A stretch of DNA of 64,000 nt from Sulfoacidibacillus thermotolerans (GCF_003144315.1 NZ_MPDK01000005.1:1-64000); one strand, 5' to 3'. Positions 1 to 9,372 are shown, counted from the first letter of the stretch. The notes: generated by a model from the sequence alone, not told the origin. Numbers and translations are program-made.

Positions 1-71
1 GAGTAGCCAAGTGGTAAGGCAACGGACTTTGACTCCGTCATTCGTAGGTTCGATCCCTACCTCCCCAGCCA
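1..71 (+). tRNA. tRNA-Gln (TTG), 5' end cut by window edge
   Basis: The 3' acceptor strand ctcccca, discriminator g and encoded CCA end at 71. The 5' strand would be tggggag, of which only the last three bases (gag) lie in the window, so about four bases are missing. The anticodon loop ctttgac gives anticodon TTG (Gln). A T-arm with GGTTCGATCC is present. It is the first gene of a five-tRNA cluster. Confidence 0.93.
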
Positions 72-83
72 TACAGGGTTGAT

Positions 84-159
84 GCTCCCATAGCTCAGTC
101 GGCAGAGCGCATCCATGGTAAGGATGAGGTCACCAGTTCGATTCTGGTTGGGAGCTCCA
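84..159 (+). tRNA. tRNA-Thr (GGT)
   Basis: The acceptor stem gctccca pairs with tgggagc, followed by discriminator t and an encoded CCA. The anticodon stem catcc/ggatg encloses loop atggtaa, anticodon GGT (Thr). The D-arm (TAGCTCAGTCGGCAGAGC) and T-arm (CAGTTCGATTCTG) are standard. Confidence 0.93.
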
Positions 160-168
160 GTATATTAT

Positions 169-244
169 CGCGGGGTGGAGCAGTTGGCAGCTCGTCGGGC
201 TCATAACCCGAAGGTCGCAGGTTCAAGTCCTGCCCCCGCAACCA
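169..244 (+). tRNA. Initiator tRNA-fMet (CAT)
   Basis: The anticodon loop ctcataa gives CAT. The anticodon stem carries the three consecutive G:C pairs (ggg/ccc) that mark initiator tRNA, and the first acceptor position is a C facing A (mismatch), also typical of bacterial initiators. CCA is encoded. It is therefore the initiator rather than an elongator Met or Ile2 tRNA. Confidence 0.94.
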
Positions 245-323
245 ACATTGTTTGAGGTCGGAAGATCATGAGTAGTGTATATTTACATATCGGCAGTATT
301 TTTTATGGTTGATATGTTTTTTC

Positions 324-399
<76 letters not shown>

Positions 400-405
400 T
401 GTATT

Positions 406-480
406 GGCGCCATAGCCAAGTGGTAAGGCCAAGGTCTGCAAAACCTTCATTCCCCGGTTCGAATCCGGGTGGCGCCTCCA
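406..480 (+). tRNA. tRNA-Cys (GCA)
   Basis: The acceptor stem ggcgcca pairs with tggcgcc, then discriminator t and CCA. The anticodon stem aaggt/acctt encloses loop ctgcaaa, anticodon GCA (Cys). It is the last gene of the cluster, six bases after tRNA-Phe. Confidence 0.93.
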
Positions 481-577
481 TTTACATAGATATAGACCTA
501 AAGGTTTCTCTCTGAGAAACTTTTTATATTTTATAATGCAAAGGATATACTAAATGGGTAGAACATTTTCTCCTCCT

Positions 578-608
578 AGCATAGCCGCATTTACCATGCG
601 GCTATGCT
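578..608. terminator. Perfect inverted repeat between the tRNA cluster and the lacI-type gene
   Basis: A perfect 13-bp stem (agcatagccgcat / atgcggctatgct) with a 5-base loop lies between two convergent units. On the plus strand it is followed by a weakly T-rich stretch (tgtttgcgtttc). It could terminate the tRNA transcript and, less clearly, the minus-strand regulator gene. Confidence 0.55.
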
Positions 609-632
609 TGTTTGCGTTTCAGCAAATCTGGT

Positions 633-1625
633 CTAGTGATTACAGCCACAACTATTTCTCAAAACGAGACGGGATGACAATACATCATTTTCCAGTCTTG
701 TGTTTTCGGTTTCTATGATTTGAATAAGTTTTTGCGCTGCTAAATCTCCTAGTTGTTGTGTGGGTTGTTGTACAGATGTCAATGGGGGTGAGATTAATTC
801 ACTTGTTGGAATGTCATCCCACCCTGTTACAGCAATTTCATCGGGTATGCGTATATTGTTTTCACGCAATGCTTGATACACGCCAAATGCTACTTCATCG
901 TTTGCACAGAGTAAACATTGAGGGAGTGTGCCTTGTGTTAATAGTTTTTGTGCTGCTTGATAACCGTCTTGCTGACGATACCCGCAGCGGATTAATTTAG
1001 GTCTAGCTAGATTCTGTTCATGAGCAACTTTATTTACAGCACGCCATCTTTCAGTGACGTCATAGGCGATTTGCGGATCACCTAAAAAGGCAAAACTGCG
1101 ATAGCCATGATCCTTTGTCAAGTGGGTCATAAGTTCAATTGCTGGGATCTGATTTTCAGAACGAACACTTGGTAAGTCTCCAATGGCAGAACGGGCTAAA
1201 AGGACGATTGGAATTCCTGAATCTGCAATAGCGGAAATAGTGGAGTCGCTTACTGTTCGATCCATAATCACCATACCGTCTACACGGCTTGATAATTCGG
1301 TGATCAATCGTGCACTTTCTTGGCGTCTATGGGTAGCGAGCACAAGAACACTATATCCAGCTGTGACCGCTTGATTTTCAAGTCCAAGAAGAACTCCGCC
1401 ATAATATGGACCGGAAAAGTCGGGGAATACAATTCCTAATGCGCCATGACGTTGTTTTTGTAAGGCTTGACCAATTCTGTTGGGGACGTAGTTAAGCTGA
1501 CGGATGGCCGCTAGCACTTTCGCTTTCGTTTCGGGAGATACTTGCCCGACACCGTTTTGTACGCGTGATACAGTTGCGATCGATACACCTGCAAGTTTTG
1601 CGACGTTTTTAATCGTGACTGTCAC
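633..1625 (-). CDS. LacI/GalR-family transcriptional repressor
   Basis: The 330-residue product has an N-terminal LacI-type helix-turn-helix (about residues 4-24, VAKLAGVSIATVSRVQNG) and hinge helix, followed by a periplasmic-binding-protein-like effector domain (about 60-325). The start is a GTG with gaggcg about eight bases upstream. It diverges from the GH39/ABC transporter operon, and a perfect palindrome of the LacI/CcpA operator class lies at that operon's predicted start site. It is therefore probably the local repressor, released by a sugar or oligosaccharide taken up by the transporter. The effector cannot be read from the sequence. The C-terminus ends in an unusual CGCNH. Confidence 0.88.
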   Translation of the reverse strand: MTVTIKNVAKLAGVSIATVSRVQNGVGQVSPETKAKVLAAIRQLNYVPNRIGQALQKQRHGALGIVFPDFSGPYYGGVLLGLENQAVTAGYSVLVLATHRRQESARLITELSSRVDGMVIMDRTVSDSTISAIADSGIPIVLLARSAIGDLPSVRSENQIPAIELMTHLTKDHGYRSFAFLGDPQIAYDVTERWRAVNKVAHEQNLARPKLIRCGYRQQDGYQAAQKLLTQGTLPQCLLCANDEVAFGVYQALRENNIRIPDEIAVTGWDDIPTSELISPPLTSVQQPTQQLGDLAAQKLIQIIETENTRLENDVLSSRLVLRNSCGCNH

Positions 1626-1685
1626 AGAAATCGCCTCACTTTAAAGATTGCAATTTTTCTTAAAGTCAATAGGCCGATTGGATGA

Positions 1686-1714
1686 TTGACATCTGGTTGA
1701 TTGCGCGTTATCCT
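1686..1714 (+). promoter_or_regulatory. SigA-type promoter of the GH39/ABC operon
   Basis: A perfect -35 TTGACA (1686-1691) and a -10-like TATCCT (1709-1714) are separated by exactly 17 bases. They lie about 90 bases upstream of the GTG start of the glycosidase gene and are immediately followed by the operator palindrome. Confidence 0.65.
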
Positions 1715-1726
1715 GTAAACGTTTAC
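1715..1726. promoter_or_regulatory. LacI-family operator palindrome at the transcription start
   Basis: GTAAACGTTTAC is a perfect 12-bp palindrome with the central CG typical of LacI-family operators and close to the catabolite-responsive element consensus. It abuts the -10 box, so a bound repressor would cover the start site. Either the adjacent LacI-type protein or CcpA could bind it, and the sequence alone does not decide. Confidence 0.72.
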
Positions 1727-1802
1727 GATACAATCTACTTTTATAATCATAACAAAAAGTAGATTGATATGCCAGGCCATTCTGTGGAGTGGGGGATAAT
1801 TA

Positions 1803-3653
1803 GTGAAAAAATTTGTAGCTCAGTGGGATCGAGTAGATCTCCAGAATTCTGAGAATGCAGGCAGAAAGGATCATTCTGAGAGTTTATCGGGGGATCTTCC
1901 CGCTCCTGCTGAAGTTTTTGTGCAATCTGGTTTGGGTCAAGTGACGCTTCGATGGAGTGATGTGCCTGGAGCGTCAGGATATTTAATTTTCCGTGCGGAT
2001 GCTAAGGAGGGGCCTTACGAAGTTGTTGATCACAAAGGCGGGGATAGTGTTAAAACGGTGCCCGGCCCCGTCTATGTTGATACGACTGGGGAACTAGGAA
2101 AGATCTATTGGTATGCAGTGGCGTCTGTTCGTGTTCCGGATCACGAGGCGGGACCCATGTCCATGCCTGTACAGGCTGGTGCACGTATATCTGGGGATTC
2201 GGAAATTCGCTTGGATGTGAAAGCAGATCAAATAGATTCTCCAATTCGGCCTGTCTGGCACATGATCGGCAGTGAACATCTTTCGCAAATTTTCTCAAAG
2301 GAGGTGATGGGCGGTAGAGAGATCGGATCTGAATTTCTTGCGTCGCTCGCAATTGCGCACAGTGAGCTTGGTGCAACCCATGTAAGAGCTCACGGGATTT
2401 TCCTTGATGAACTCGAACTGTTTCGCAGTGTCTCTGGGCAAGTGCCACAATACAATTTTCAAAAAGTTGATTTTATTTACGATCAAATTTTGGCGATCGG
2501 TCTAAAGCCTATTGTGGAATTGTCGTTTATGCCAAAAGAGCTTGCTCTCGATCAGGAGCCAACTGTTTTCCACTATCAGGCTTGTATCTCAAAGCCTCGT
2601 TCGTGGGCGCAATGGGCTGATCTTGTAAAAGAATTTGTTCGTCACCTTTTAGATCGTTACGGGGTAGATGAAGTCGGTCAGTGGGGTTTTGAAGTATGGA
2701 ATGAACCTAATTTATCCGCATTTTGGGTAGATGCAAGTGAAGATTATTTTACTATGTACAAGGAAACGGTTCGAGCGATTAAAGAAGTAGATGCACATCT
2801 ATTGGTGGGGGGACCAGCGACTGCTGCTGCAGGATGGGTGTTGGAGTTCATAAAGTTTGTCAGTGCAGAAAATCTTCCACTCGATTTTTTGGCGACACAT
2901 CTCTATGGTAATTTGCCTGTAGATTTTCGTTCATTGCTGCACTCGGAGGGATTTCCTAACACAAAAATTTGGTGGACTGAGTGGGGAGTTACACCTACGC
3001 ACTTCGCCCCCATTAATGACTCGGTGTTTGGAGCGCCCTTTATTTTACACGGAATAAAACGTTCTCAGGCAAGTCTTGATGCACTCGCATATTGGGTGAT
3101 CAGTGATTATTTTGAGGAGCTTGGACGTGGCAAAAAGTTGTTTCATGGTGGATTTGGTTTATTGACAGTGGGTAACCTGCGCAAACCGCGTTTTTGGGCT
3201 TTGAAATTCGTTGAGGAGCTTGGACTTGAAGCACTTCAGATAGAACTGAATGGAGATGGTGCTGGTTCTCTTGTCGATGCGTGGGCGACACGGAAAGAAT
3301 CTGGGGAGGTGGATGTATTGATCTGGAATGGCACATTAAATCAAGATCAACAAAATGGCCATCCCCTACTGGATCGAACGATTGAATTGCGGATTACAAA
3401 TCTGCCTCAGGCAACCTATCAGGTGTCGCTAGCACGTATTGACGCATTGCATTCGAATCTATTGCGCGCGTGGTCGGGTGAACAAGAATGGCCAGACGAT
3501 AAACAGTGGGAGATTCTTCAGTCGATGGATAAGCTTTCTGAAGTCATCATTTTTGATGAGTTTGTCAGCGACCTATGTGTTTTTGAACATAAAGTTGATT
3601 TGCCGATGCCAGGAGTAGCAAGATTGCGTCTTACACCAAAGATTGCTAGATAA
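1803..3653 (+). CDS. Glycoside hydrolase family 39-like protein with N-terminal fibronectin-III-like domain
   Basis: The 616-residue protein starts at GTG behind a purine-rich site (gtgggggat). Residues about 30-115 resemble a fibronectin type III domain. From about residue 135 onward a (beta/alpha)8 clan GH-A hydrolase is visible. EVWNEPNL carries the putative acid/base Glu301 and WWTEWG the putative nucleophile Glu393, the arrangement found in GH39 beta-xylosidases and alpha-L-iduronidases. No signal peptide is seen, so it should act in the cytoplasm on imported oligosaccharides. It is the first gene of an operon with a complete Opp-type ABC transporter under a LacI-type operator. Xylo-oligosaccharide use is plausible, but the substrate is inferred. 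Confidence 0.83.
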   Translation: MKKFVAQWDRVDLQNSENAGRKDHSESLSGDLPAPAEVFVQSGLGQVTLRWSDVPGASGYLIFRADAKEGPYEVVDHKGGDSVKTVPGPVYVDTTGELGKIYWYAVASVRVPDHEAGPMSMPVQAGARISGDSEIRLDVKADQIDSPIRPVWHMIGSEHLSQIFSKEVMGGREIGSEFLASLAIAHSELGATHVRAHGIFLDELELFRSVSGQVPQYNFQKVDFIYDQILAIGLKPIVELSFMPKELALDQEPTVFHYQACISKPRSWAQWADLVKEFVRHLLDRYGVDEVGQWGFEVWNEPNLSAFWVDASEDYFTMYKETVRAIKEVDAHLLVGGPATAAAGWVLEFIKFVSAENLPLDFLATHLYGNLPVDFRSLLHSEGFPNTKIWWTEWGVTPTHFAPINDSVFGAPFILHGIKRSQASLDALAYWVISDYFEELGRGKKLFHGGFGLLTVGNLRKPRFWALKFVEELGLEALQIELNGDGAGSLVDAWATRKESGEVDVLIWNGTLNQDQQNGHPLLDRTIELRITNLPQATYQVSLARIDALHSNLLRAWSGEQEWPDDKQWEILQSMDKLSEVIIFDEFVSDLCVFEHKVDLPMPGVARLRLTPKIAR

Positions 3654-3682
3654 ACAGAGCAGTTGATCAGAATGGGGGCGGA

Positions 3683-5356
3683 ATGATGAAAAAGATTGTA
3701 AAATATGCGGCGATGGTTTTGGCTATGGGGATATCAGTCACTTCCCTCACTGCTTGTGCTTCAAATACAAATAGTGCAACGAGCACTCCTTCCTCACGTG
3801 TAAATGCTTCGCAACTCGTTATCGGGGTAGATAATGGGTCGCCCACATTTACAGACAATTTCAATCCCTTTGGGCCGGGGAATCGAATTGGCACGAGCTA
3901 TATCTATGAACCGTTATTTTTTATTAATACAATCAATGGGCAAGTGGTTCCATGGTTAGCGACTGCGTACAAATGGGAAGGGAATGAAAAATTAGTTTTC
4001 ACAATACGCAGTGGTGTTAAGTGGAATGATGGGCAACCCTTTAGCGCAAAAGATGTAGCCTTTACTTTTAATTACATGAAATTACATCCCTCTCTAGATT
4101 GGCAAGGTTTGTGGCAAGTTCTTCAGAGTGTAACGGCGAATGGGAATAAAGTGACGTTTATTTTTAAACAACCAGATGTACCTGCATTTTACGAAATTTC
4201 CACTTCAATCATTATTCCTCAACATATCTGGGCTGCGATTGTGCATCCAACAAAAGGGATGAACATGAATCCGGTCGGTACAGGTCCTTACGAAGTAGCA
4301 AGTTTTACTCCTTACCAATATACACTCAAGAAAAATCCTTACTATTGGCAAGCGAGCAATGTACATGTTGAGAAGATTGTTTTCCCTGTACTGGGTAACA
4401 ATCAGACGGCTGCTTTAAAACTCTCTTCTGGTCAATGGGACTGGGCTACTTTGTTTTTGCCGAATGTTCAACAGACCTATGTCAGTAAAGACCCACAGTA
4501 CAATCAATATTGGTTTCCGCCCGGTGGGATTATTGCTCTAGAACTCAATTTAGGGAAGGCGCCTTTTCGTGATGTTCATTTCCGTGAGGCGTTAGCTTAT
4601 GCGATTGACAAACAGAAAATTGCGCAACAAGCAGAAGATGGATACGTTTCTGCAGCAAGCCAAGTGGGACTCGTTTTACCAGGTCAACAACAATGGCTAA
4701 ACCCCGCTCTTCCTAATCAAGGAGCCTACGGGTACAACGTGCAGATGGCAAAACAAATTCTCACGCAGGCAGGATATCACACAAACACACAAGGAGATTT
4801 GTTAGATCCGAGTGGGAAACCGGTTTCATTTAGCCTCGAAGTTCCTAGTGGATGGACAGACTGGATTCAAGCGGCGCAAATCATACAGGAAGATTTGAAA
4901 CAGCTAGGGATTCAAGTGAATGTTTCAACTCCACAATACGGGGCTTACAGTCAAAGCCAGGCAATGGGGCAGTATGATGCGGCACTGATGGCATATGGTG
5001 GTACGCCAACGCCTTTTACTTCTTATGATTCACTGCTTGACAGCAAGTATACAGCGCCGGTAGGGCAAAATGCAAACGCAAACCAAGAGCGCTGGCATGA
5101 TGCAAAAACGGATCAATTGTTAAATAATTGGCGACAAGCGACAAGCCAACAGACGCAGTTGCAAGATGCTTATCAGATTGAGTCGATTATGTACAAACAA
5201 TTACCGGTGATTGATCTGTTTTATGGAGCAACGTGGAGTGAATTTAGCAGTAAAAAATTCATCGGATGGCCAAGTGCAAGCAATCCGTATGCTCCACCAG
5301 CTCCCTATGGGCAAGCGCCGCTCATGATCATGACTCACTTACAACCGCGCTCCTAG
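3683..5356 (+). CDS. ABC transporter substrate-binding lipoprotein, SBP_bac_5 (Opp/Dpp) family
   Basis: The 557-residue product has a lipoprotein signal peptide (basic MMKK, hydrophobic stretch, lipobox LTAC with Cys25), so it is anchored outside the membrane. The mature part has the family 5 solute-binding architecture, including a conserved segment around WNDGQPFSAKDVAFTFNY. Members bind peptides, nickel or, in several thermophiles and Bacilli, oligosaccharides. The location between a GH39 gene and two Opp-type permeases favours oligosaccharide. Two adjacent ATGs (3683, 3686) follow a gggggcgg site. Confidence 0.9.
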   Translation: MMKKIVKYAAMVLAMGISVTSLTACASNTNSATSTPSSRVNASQLVIGVDNGSPTFTDNFNPFGPGNRIGTSYIYEPLFFINTINGQVVPWLATAYKWEGNEKLVFTIRSGVKWNDGQPFSAKDVAFTFNYMKLHPSLDWQGLWQVLQSVTANGNKVTFIFKQPDVPAFYEISTSIIIPQHIWAAIVHPTKGMNMNPVGTGPYEVASFTPYQYTLKKNPYYWQASNVHVEKIVFPVLGNNQTAALKLSSGQWDWATLFLPNVQQTYVSKDPQYNQYWFPPGGIIALELNLGKAPFRDVHFREALAYAIDKQKIAQQAEDGYVSAASQVGLVLPGQQQWLNPALPNQGAYGYNVQMAKQILTQAGYHTNTQGDLLDPSGKPVSFSLEVPSGWTDWIQAAQIIQEDLKQLGIQVNVSTPQYGAYSQSQAMGQYDAALMAYGGTPTPFTSYDSLLDSKYTAPVGQNANANQERWHDAKTDQLLNNWRQATSQQTQLQDAYQIESIMYKQLPVIDLFYGATWSEFSSKKFIGWPSASNPYAPPAPYGQAPLMIMTHLQPRS

Positions 5357-5385
5357 GATGTATGATGAGGAAAATTTTTTCTTGT

Positions 5386-5429
5386 ATGCCCTTCATTGGC
5401 TTTTCTTGGGTCGGTGGAGGGCATCCACC
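5386..5429 (+). other. Small inverted repeats between binding-protein and permease genes
   Basis: ATGCCCT (5386-5392) can pair with AGGGCAT (5418-5424), or GGTGG (5413-5417) with CCACC (5425-5429). These mutually exclusive stems lie between the substrate-binding gene and the first permease. Such intercistronic stems commonly stabilise the upstream message or reduce downstream expression, but that role is inferred here. Confidence 0.3.
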
Positions 5430-5453
5430 CTTGATAAAGGAGTTCGGTAGCTG

Positions 5454-6446
5454 ATGAAGTATTTTGTGCGCAAAACGGGCTTTTTACTTCTTACACTATG
5501 GATTGCGATCACACTTAACTTTATTTTGCCGCGACTGATGCCGGGTAATCCAGCACAGGCTATGATGGCAAAATATGCACAGCGTGGGCCGATTACACCA
5601 ACAGAAGAACACGCGCTAGCTCTGATGTTGGGGCTCCCCACTGGATCGCTGTGGAGTCAATACTGGCAATATTTAAGTAATATTTTACACGGGAATTTTG
5701 GTGTTTCTTATTCATTCTATCCATTGTCTGTTATGGCTGTTATAGCAAATGCTTTACCATGGACTCTTATACTTGTTGGCTTGGTGACAATCTTGCAGTT
5801 TATCGTTGGTACACTCCTTGGTATTTATGCAGCTTGGCATCGTGGAAAAAAATTTGATTCGAGTGCGACCGTGTTGTTTTCTTTTACGTCTGCACTTCCG
5901 TATTTTTGGGTTGCCCTCATGTTTATTTATGTGTTTGGCTATATCCTCAATTGGTTCCCTATTTCTGGTGGATATTCTGGCTCATTGTCGCCCACATTGA
6001 ATTGGAATTTCGCGGGAAGTGCTATTTATCACAGTGTTTTGCCTGCATTAACAATTTTTATCACTAGTATTGGCGGATCATTACTTGGGATGCGCAATAA
6101 CATGATTAATACTTTGGGTGAAGATTACATTCTGCTTGCAAGAGCTGAAGGGTTATCAGAGACGACAGTGGCAATTCGTTATGCTGCACGCAATGCGTTA
6201 TTACCTATTGTTACGAATTTCGCTATGTCATTAGGGATGGTTGTTGGCGGTTCACTTTTGATGGAAACGGTATTTGCTTATCCAGGAATGGGGTATCTCT
6301 TAGCCACTGCACTGAACAATCAAGATTATCCATTATTACAAGCCTTATTCTTCTTTATTACGCTAAGTGTATTACTCGCAAATTTTATGGCTGACGTGAT
6401 CTATGGAGTTTTAGATCCACGAGTACGTAAGGGAGGTGCTCGGTAA
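5454..6446 (+). CDS. ABC transporter permease, DppB/OppB type
   Basis: The 330-residue integral membrane protein has an N-terminal TM segment (about 8-28), an extracellular loop, and five further TM segments typical of BPD_transp_1. The cytoplasmic coupling-loop region RAEGLSETTVAIRYAARNAL matches the EAA-type motif of OppB/DppB. The ATG follows AAAGGAG at a spacing of 11 bases. It forms the translocation pore with the next gene product. Confidence 0.9.
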   Translation: MKYFVRKTGFLLLTLWIAITLNFILPRLMPGNPAQAMMAKYAQRGPITPTEEHALALMLGLPTGSLWSQYWQYLSNILHGNFGVSYSFYPLSVMAVIANALPWTLILVGLVTILQFIVGTLLGIYAAWHRGKKFDSSATVLFSFTSALPYFWVALMFIYVFGYILNWFPISGGYSGSLSPTLNWNFAGSAIYHSVLPALTIFITSIGGSLLGMRNNMINTLGEDYILLARAEGLSETTVAIRYAARNALLPIVTNFAMSLGMVVGGSLLMETVFAYPGMGYLLATALNNQDYPLLQALFFFITLSVLLANFMADVIYGVLDPRVRKGGAR

Positions 6447-6447
6447 G

Positions 6448-7362
6448 ATGTTGTGGAATCCATTAAAACCATCGGTGACCCCAATTCGATTACAGTCGGA
6501 TCGCGAGGATACACTGCGTAAACCACCCAATTTTTTCGTTCTTTTATGGTCAAATCGCAAAGCTCGTATTGGTATCACCATGCTGTTTTTTTTCTTTGCA
6601 ATGGCTGTATTTGGTCCGCTTGTAGCACCGTATTCTCTCTCAGATACAGACTTTGCCACTTCGCAACCTCCAACTTTAGCACATTGGTTGGGCACGACAC
6701 AAAGTGGTCAAGATGTGCTTACTCAACTTTTATATGGGGCGCGGGTTTCTCTATTTGTTGGTTTTGTCGCTGGGGCGCTCGTGATTGTCATTGCCATGTT
6801 CATTGGTTTCGTTGCTGGATATTTTCGTGGGTGGGTAGATGATTTATTGTCCTTATTGATGAATATCGTCTTAGTCTTACCTGGCTTGCCATTGATGATT
6901 TTAATTGCTGCCTATATTCCATCGCATGGAATTGGTGAGATTATACTCGTTATGTCAATTACTGGTTGGGCCTTTGGGGGAAGGACTCTGCGAGCACAAA
7001 TGTTTACGATGGTCCAACAAGATTACGTGATTGCTGCAAAGTTTGCCGGTGAAAAGTCTCTATGGATTATTTTTCGGGAAATTGTCCCTAACATGTTGTC
7101 TTATATTATTGCCAATTTTTTTGGTGCAGTGATTGGCGCTGTATTGGCAGAAGCAGGTCTTGAGTTCCTAGGTTTAGGGAATCCAAGCATTACAAGTTGG
7201 GGTACCATGATTTATTGGGCACAAAGTAGTGATGCGATGCTAAGTGGGCAATGGGCGTGGATTTTAGCACCGGGTCTCTGTATTGCGGGATTGGCAGCAT
7301 CTCTTACTTTTATAAATTTTGGCATTGATGCAGTGGCCAATCCGCGTTTACAGGAGGAGTGA
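6448..7362 (+). CDS. ABC transporter permease, DppC/OppC type
   Basis: The 304-residue membrane protein has a cytoplasmic N-terminal tail with the OppC_N-like region, then six TM segments. The coupling region AAKFAGEKSLWIIFREIVPN is of EAA type. The ATG at 6448 is chosen because GGGAGGTG ends nine bases upstream; the upstream in-frame GTG at 6436 lies within that site. It is one base downstream of the previous stop, so translational coupling is likely. Confidence 0.9.
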   Translation: MLWNPLKPSVTPIRLQSDREDTLRKPPNFFVLLWSNRKARIGITMLFFFFAMAVFGPLVAPYSLSDTDFATSQPPTLAHWLGTTQSGQDVLTQLLYGARVSLFVGFVAGALVIVIAMFIGFVAGYFRGWVDDLLSLLMNIVLVLPGLPLMILIAAYIPSHGIGEIILVMSITGWAFGGRTLRAQMFTMVQQDYVIAAKFAGEKSLWIIFREIVPNMLSYIIANFFGAVIGAVLAEAGLEFLGLGNPSITSWGTMIYWAQSSDAMLSGQWAWILAPGLCIAGLAASLTFINFGIDAVANPRLQEE

Positions 7363-7369
7363 TAGCACA

Positions 7370-8341
7370 ATGTTAGAAGTTAAGGATTTATGGGTGAAGT
7401 ATAGATCACAACATGGACGATCCGTGTCTGCTGTGCGTGGGGTGAATTTTTCGATCCCCGACGGTACCTTCATGGGTTTAGTTGGGGAATCTGGATGTGG
7501 CAAATCAACGCTTGGCTTTGCGATCGCAAGACTCTTAAATTCGCAACAATTAGAGATCTCAGGAAGTGTATTGCTAAATGGTGAAGATCTGATAAAGATG
7601 TCCTCTCGTGAATTGCGCAAGTTGCGATGGGATAAAATCGCGATTGTTTTACAAGGAGGGATGAATGCATTTAATCCTGTACTTAAAATCAAGCAGCAAT
7701 TTACGGATGTCATGAAGGCGCATGGACAGGGACGAGCGGAAGATAGGGATCAGCGCATTGCTGAGTTGCTGCGCCATGTGCAATTAGATCCAGCGTTGCT
7801 GGAAGCTTATCCACATGAGTTGTCAGGAGGGATGAAACAGCGAGTGGCGATCGCTTTGTCTTTGGTTTTAAATCCTGAATTGGTGATTTTAGATGAACCG
7901 ACAACAGCACTTGACGTTATCGTGCAAAAAGCAATTGTCGAGATGCTGCAGGAACTACAACGACATATGAAATTCTCTGTGTTATTTATTAGTCATGATT
8001 TGGGACTTGTGTTAGAAGCGGCAGAACGTGTGATGGTGATGTATGCGGGTAAGATTGTGGAAGAGGAGCCTGTGGAAGTTTTACTCGAAGGGGCTAAGCA
8101 CCCATACACAGAAGCACTATTAAGCTGTTATGGGGATCCACAAGCAAAGGAGTTGCGATTTAAAGGAATTCCTGGATCTCCTCCTGATCTTTCAAAACCT
8201 CTACAAGGTTGTTCTTTTGTGCCCCGTTGTTCAAAAGCGATGAGTGCTTGCAGGGAACTTGAACCACAGCGATTGGAATTAGAGAGAGGAGCGGTCGCGT
8301 GTCACTTATATACCAAAATGCAAGGAGGAATTGGAAAATGA
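7370..8341 (+). CDS. ABC transporter ATP-binding protein, DppD/OppD type
   Basis: The 323-residue ATPase has Walker A GESGCGKST, signature ELSGGMKQR, Walker B LVILDEPTTALD and the H-loop FISHDLG. The C-terminal oligopeptide-transporter extension with a Cys-rich stretch (CSFVPRC) is present. The ATG at 7370 follows AGGAGG (7352-7357). The upstream in-frame codons belong to the end of the permease gene. Confidence 0.92.
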   Translation: MLEVKDLWVKYRSQHGRSVSAVRGVNFSIPDGTFMGLVGESGCGKSTLGFAIARLLNSQQLEISGSVLLNGEDLIKMSSRELRKLRWDKIAIVLQGGMNAFNPVLKIKQQFTDVMKAHGQGRAEDRDQRIAELLRHVQLDPALLEAYPHELSGGMKQRVAIALSLVLNPELVILDEPTTALDVIVQKAIVEMLQELQRHMKFSVLFISHDLGLVLEAAERVMVMYAGKIVEEEPVEVLLEGAKHPYTEALLSCYGDPQAKELRFKGIPGSPPDLSKPLQGCSFVPRCSKAMSACRELEPQRLELERGAVACHLYTKMQGGIGK

Positions 8342-9372
8342 AGCTTGATGAGCAAACGTTCTCGTCGCATAAAACCGCAATGTTAACCTTAAAAGAGGTA
8401 ACCAAAGTTTTCAAAAATCGCGCAAGAACAACAGTAGCTCTGCATCGCGTAACTTTCACAGTGGCTCCTGGTCGCATTGTTGCATTAGTTGGAGAAAGCG
8501 GGAGTGGGAAAACGACTTTGGCTCGTATTGTGACAGGGATTGAGAAACCCACTGAGGGAAGTGTGACACTTGGTGAATGGCAGGTTGACCGCTTGCGTTC
8601 AAGTCAATTGCGAGTGTATCGGCGTTATGTACAGATGGTCTTTCAAGACCCTTTTTCATCATTGAATCCTCATAACACGGTATTACAAACAATTGTGCGT
8701 CCGCTTATGAATCACTTGCATTTGAATGTAAAGCAAGCGCGACTTCAAGCATTAGAAATTATGAATACGGTGCGTTTAACTCCAACTGATCAGTTTGCGC
8801 ATAAAAAGCCGCATCAATTGTCTGGAGGGCAGCGGCAAAGACTTGTCATCGCGCGCGCAATTGCTCCAAATCCGGAATTGATTGTGGCGGATGAACCTGT
8901 ATCTATGTTAGATGTTTCTATACGTGCAGATATTTTGGAACTTATCGATCAACTGCGCAAACGTACAGGCATGTCCGTGCTTTATATTACACACGATCTA
9001 TATAGTGCTCGAGCGATGGCCGACGAAGTGGTTGTCCTGTATAAAGGTCATGTCGTTGAACGAGGCAACATTGAAGAAGTAATAAGTCATGCGCAACATC
9101 CATACACGCAATTACTGTTACAGGCAATTCCAAATCCGTGGAAAAAAAGGCAACCTACCGCACATCGTGTAGATGGTTCAGAGAGTGCTCCTCATTTTGC
9201 AGAGATTCCTGCAAAAGATGAGATCACTCTTTATGGTAGGTTACATGCGGGAGACAAGGGGTGTCCCTTTGCTGCACGATGTGAACTTGTCAGTGGGGAG
9301 TGTTTGCAAGCAAAACCTAGCTTGAAAGGGACAGAAGTACATCAAGTGAGTTGTTGGAACCGTCAAGTGTGA
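8338..9372 (+). CDS. ABC transporter ATP-binding protein, DppF/OppF type
   Basis: The 344-residue ATPase has Walker A GESGSGKTT, Q-loop VFQDPFSSLNP, signature QLSGGQRQR and Walker B LIVADEPVSMLD. The C-terminal Opp extension carries CPFAARC. The start ATG overlaps the previous stop (ATGA) and AAGGAGGA lies nine bases upstream. It heterodimerises with the preceding ATPase to energise uptake and closes the operon. Confidence 0.92.
   Translation: MKLDEQTFSSHKTAMLTLKEVTKVFKNRARTTVALHRVTFTVAPGRIVALVGESGSGKTTLARIVTGIEKPTEGSVTLGEWQVDRLRSSQLRVYRRYVQMVFQDPFSSLNPHNTVLQTIVRPLMNHLHLNVKQARLQALEIMNTVRLTPTDQFAHKKPHQLSGGQRQRLVIARAIAPNPELIVADEPVSMLDVSIRADILELIDQLRKRTGMSVLYITHDLYSARAMADEVVVLYKGHVVERGNIEEVISHAQHPYTQLLLQAIPNPWKKRQPTAHRVDGSESAPHFAEIPAKDEITLYGRLHAGDKGCPFAARCELVSGECLQAKPSLKGTEVHQVSCWNRQV

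Noticed and set aside
5266-5454. 62-codon ORF overlapping the end of the binding-protein gene
   Set aside because: It is mostly out of frame inside the real gene and has no homology or good ribosome-binding site.
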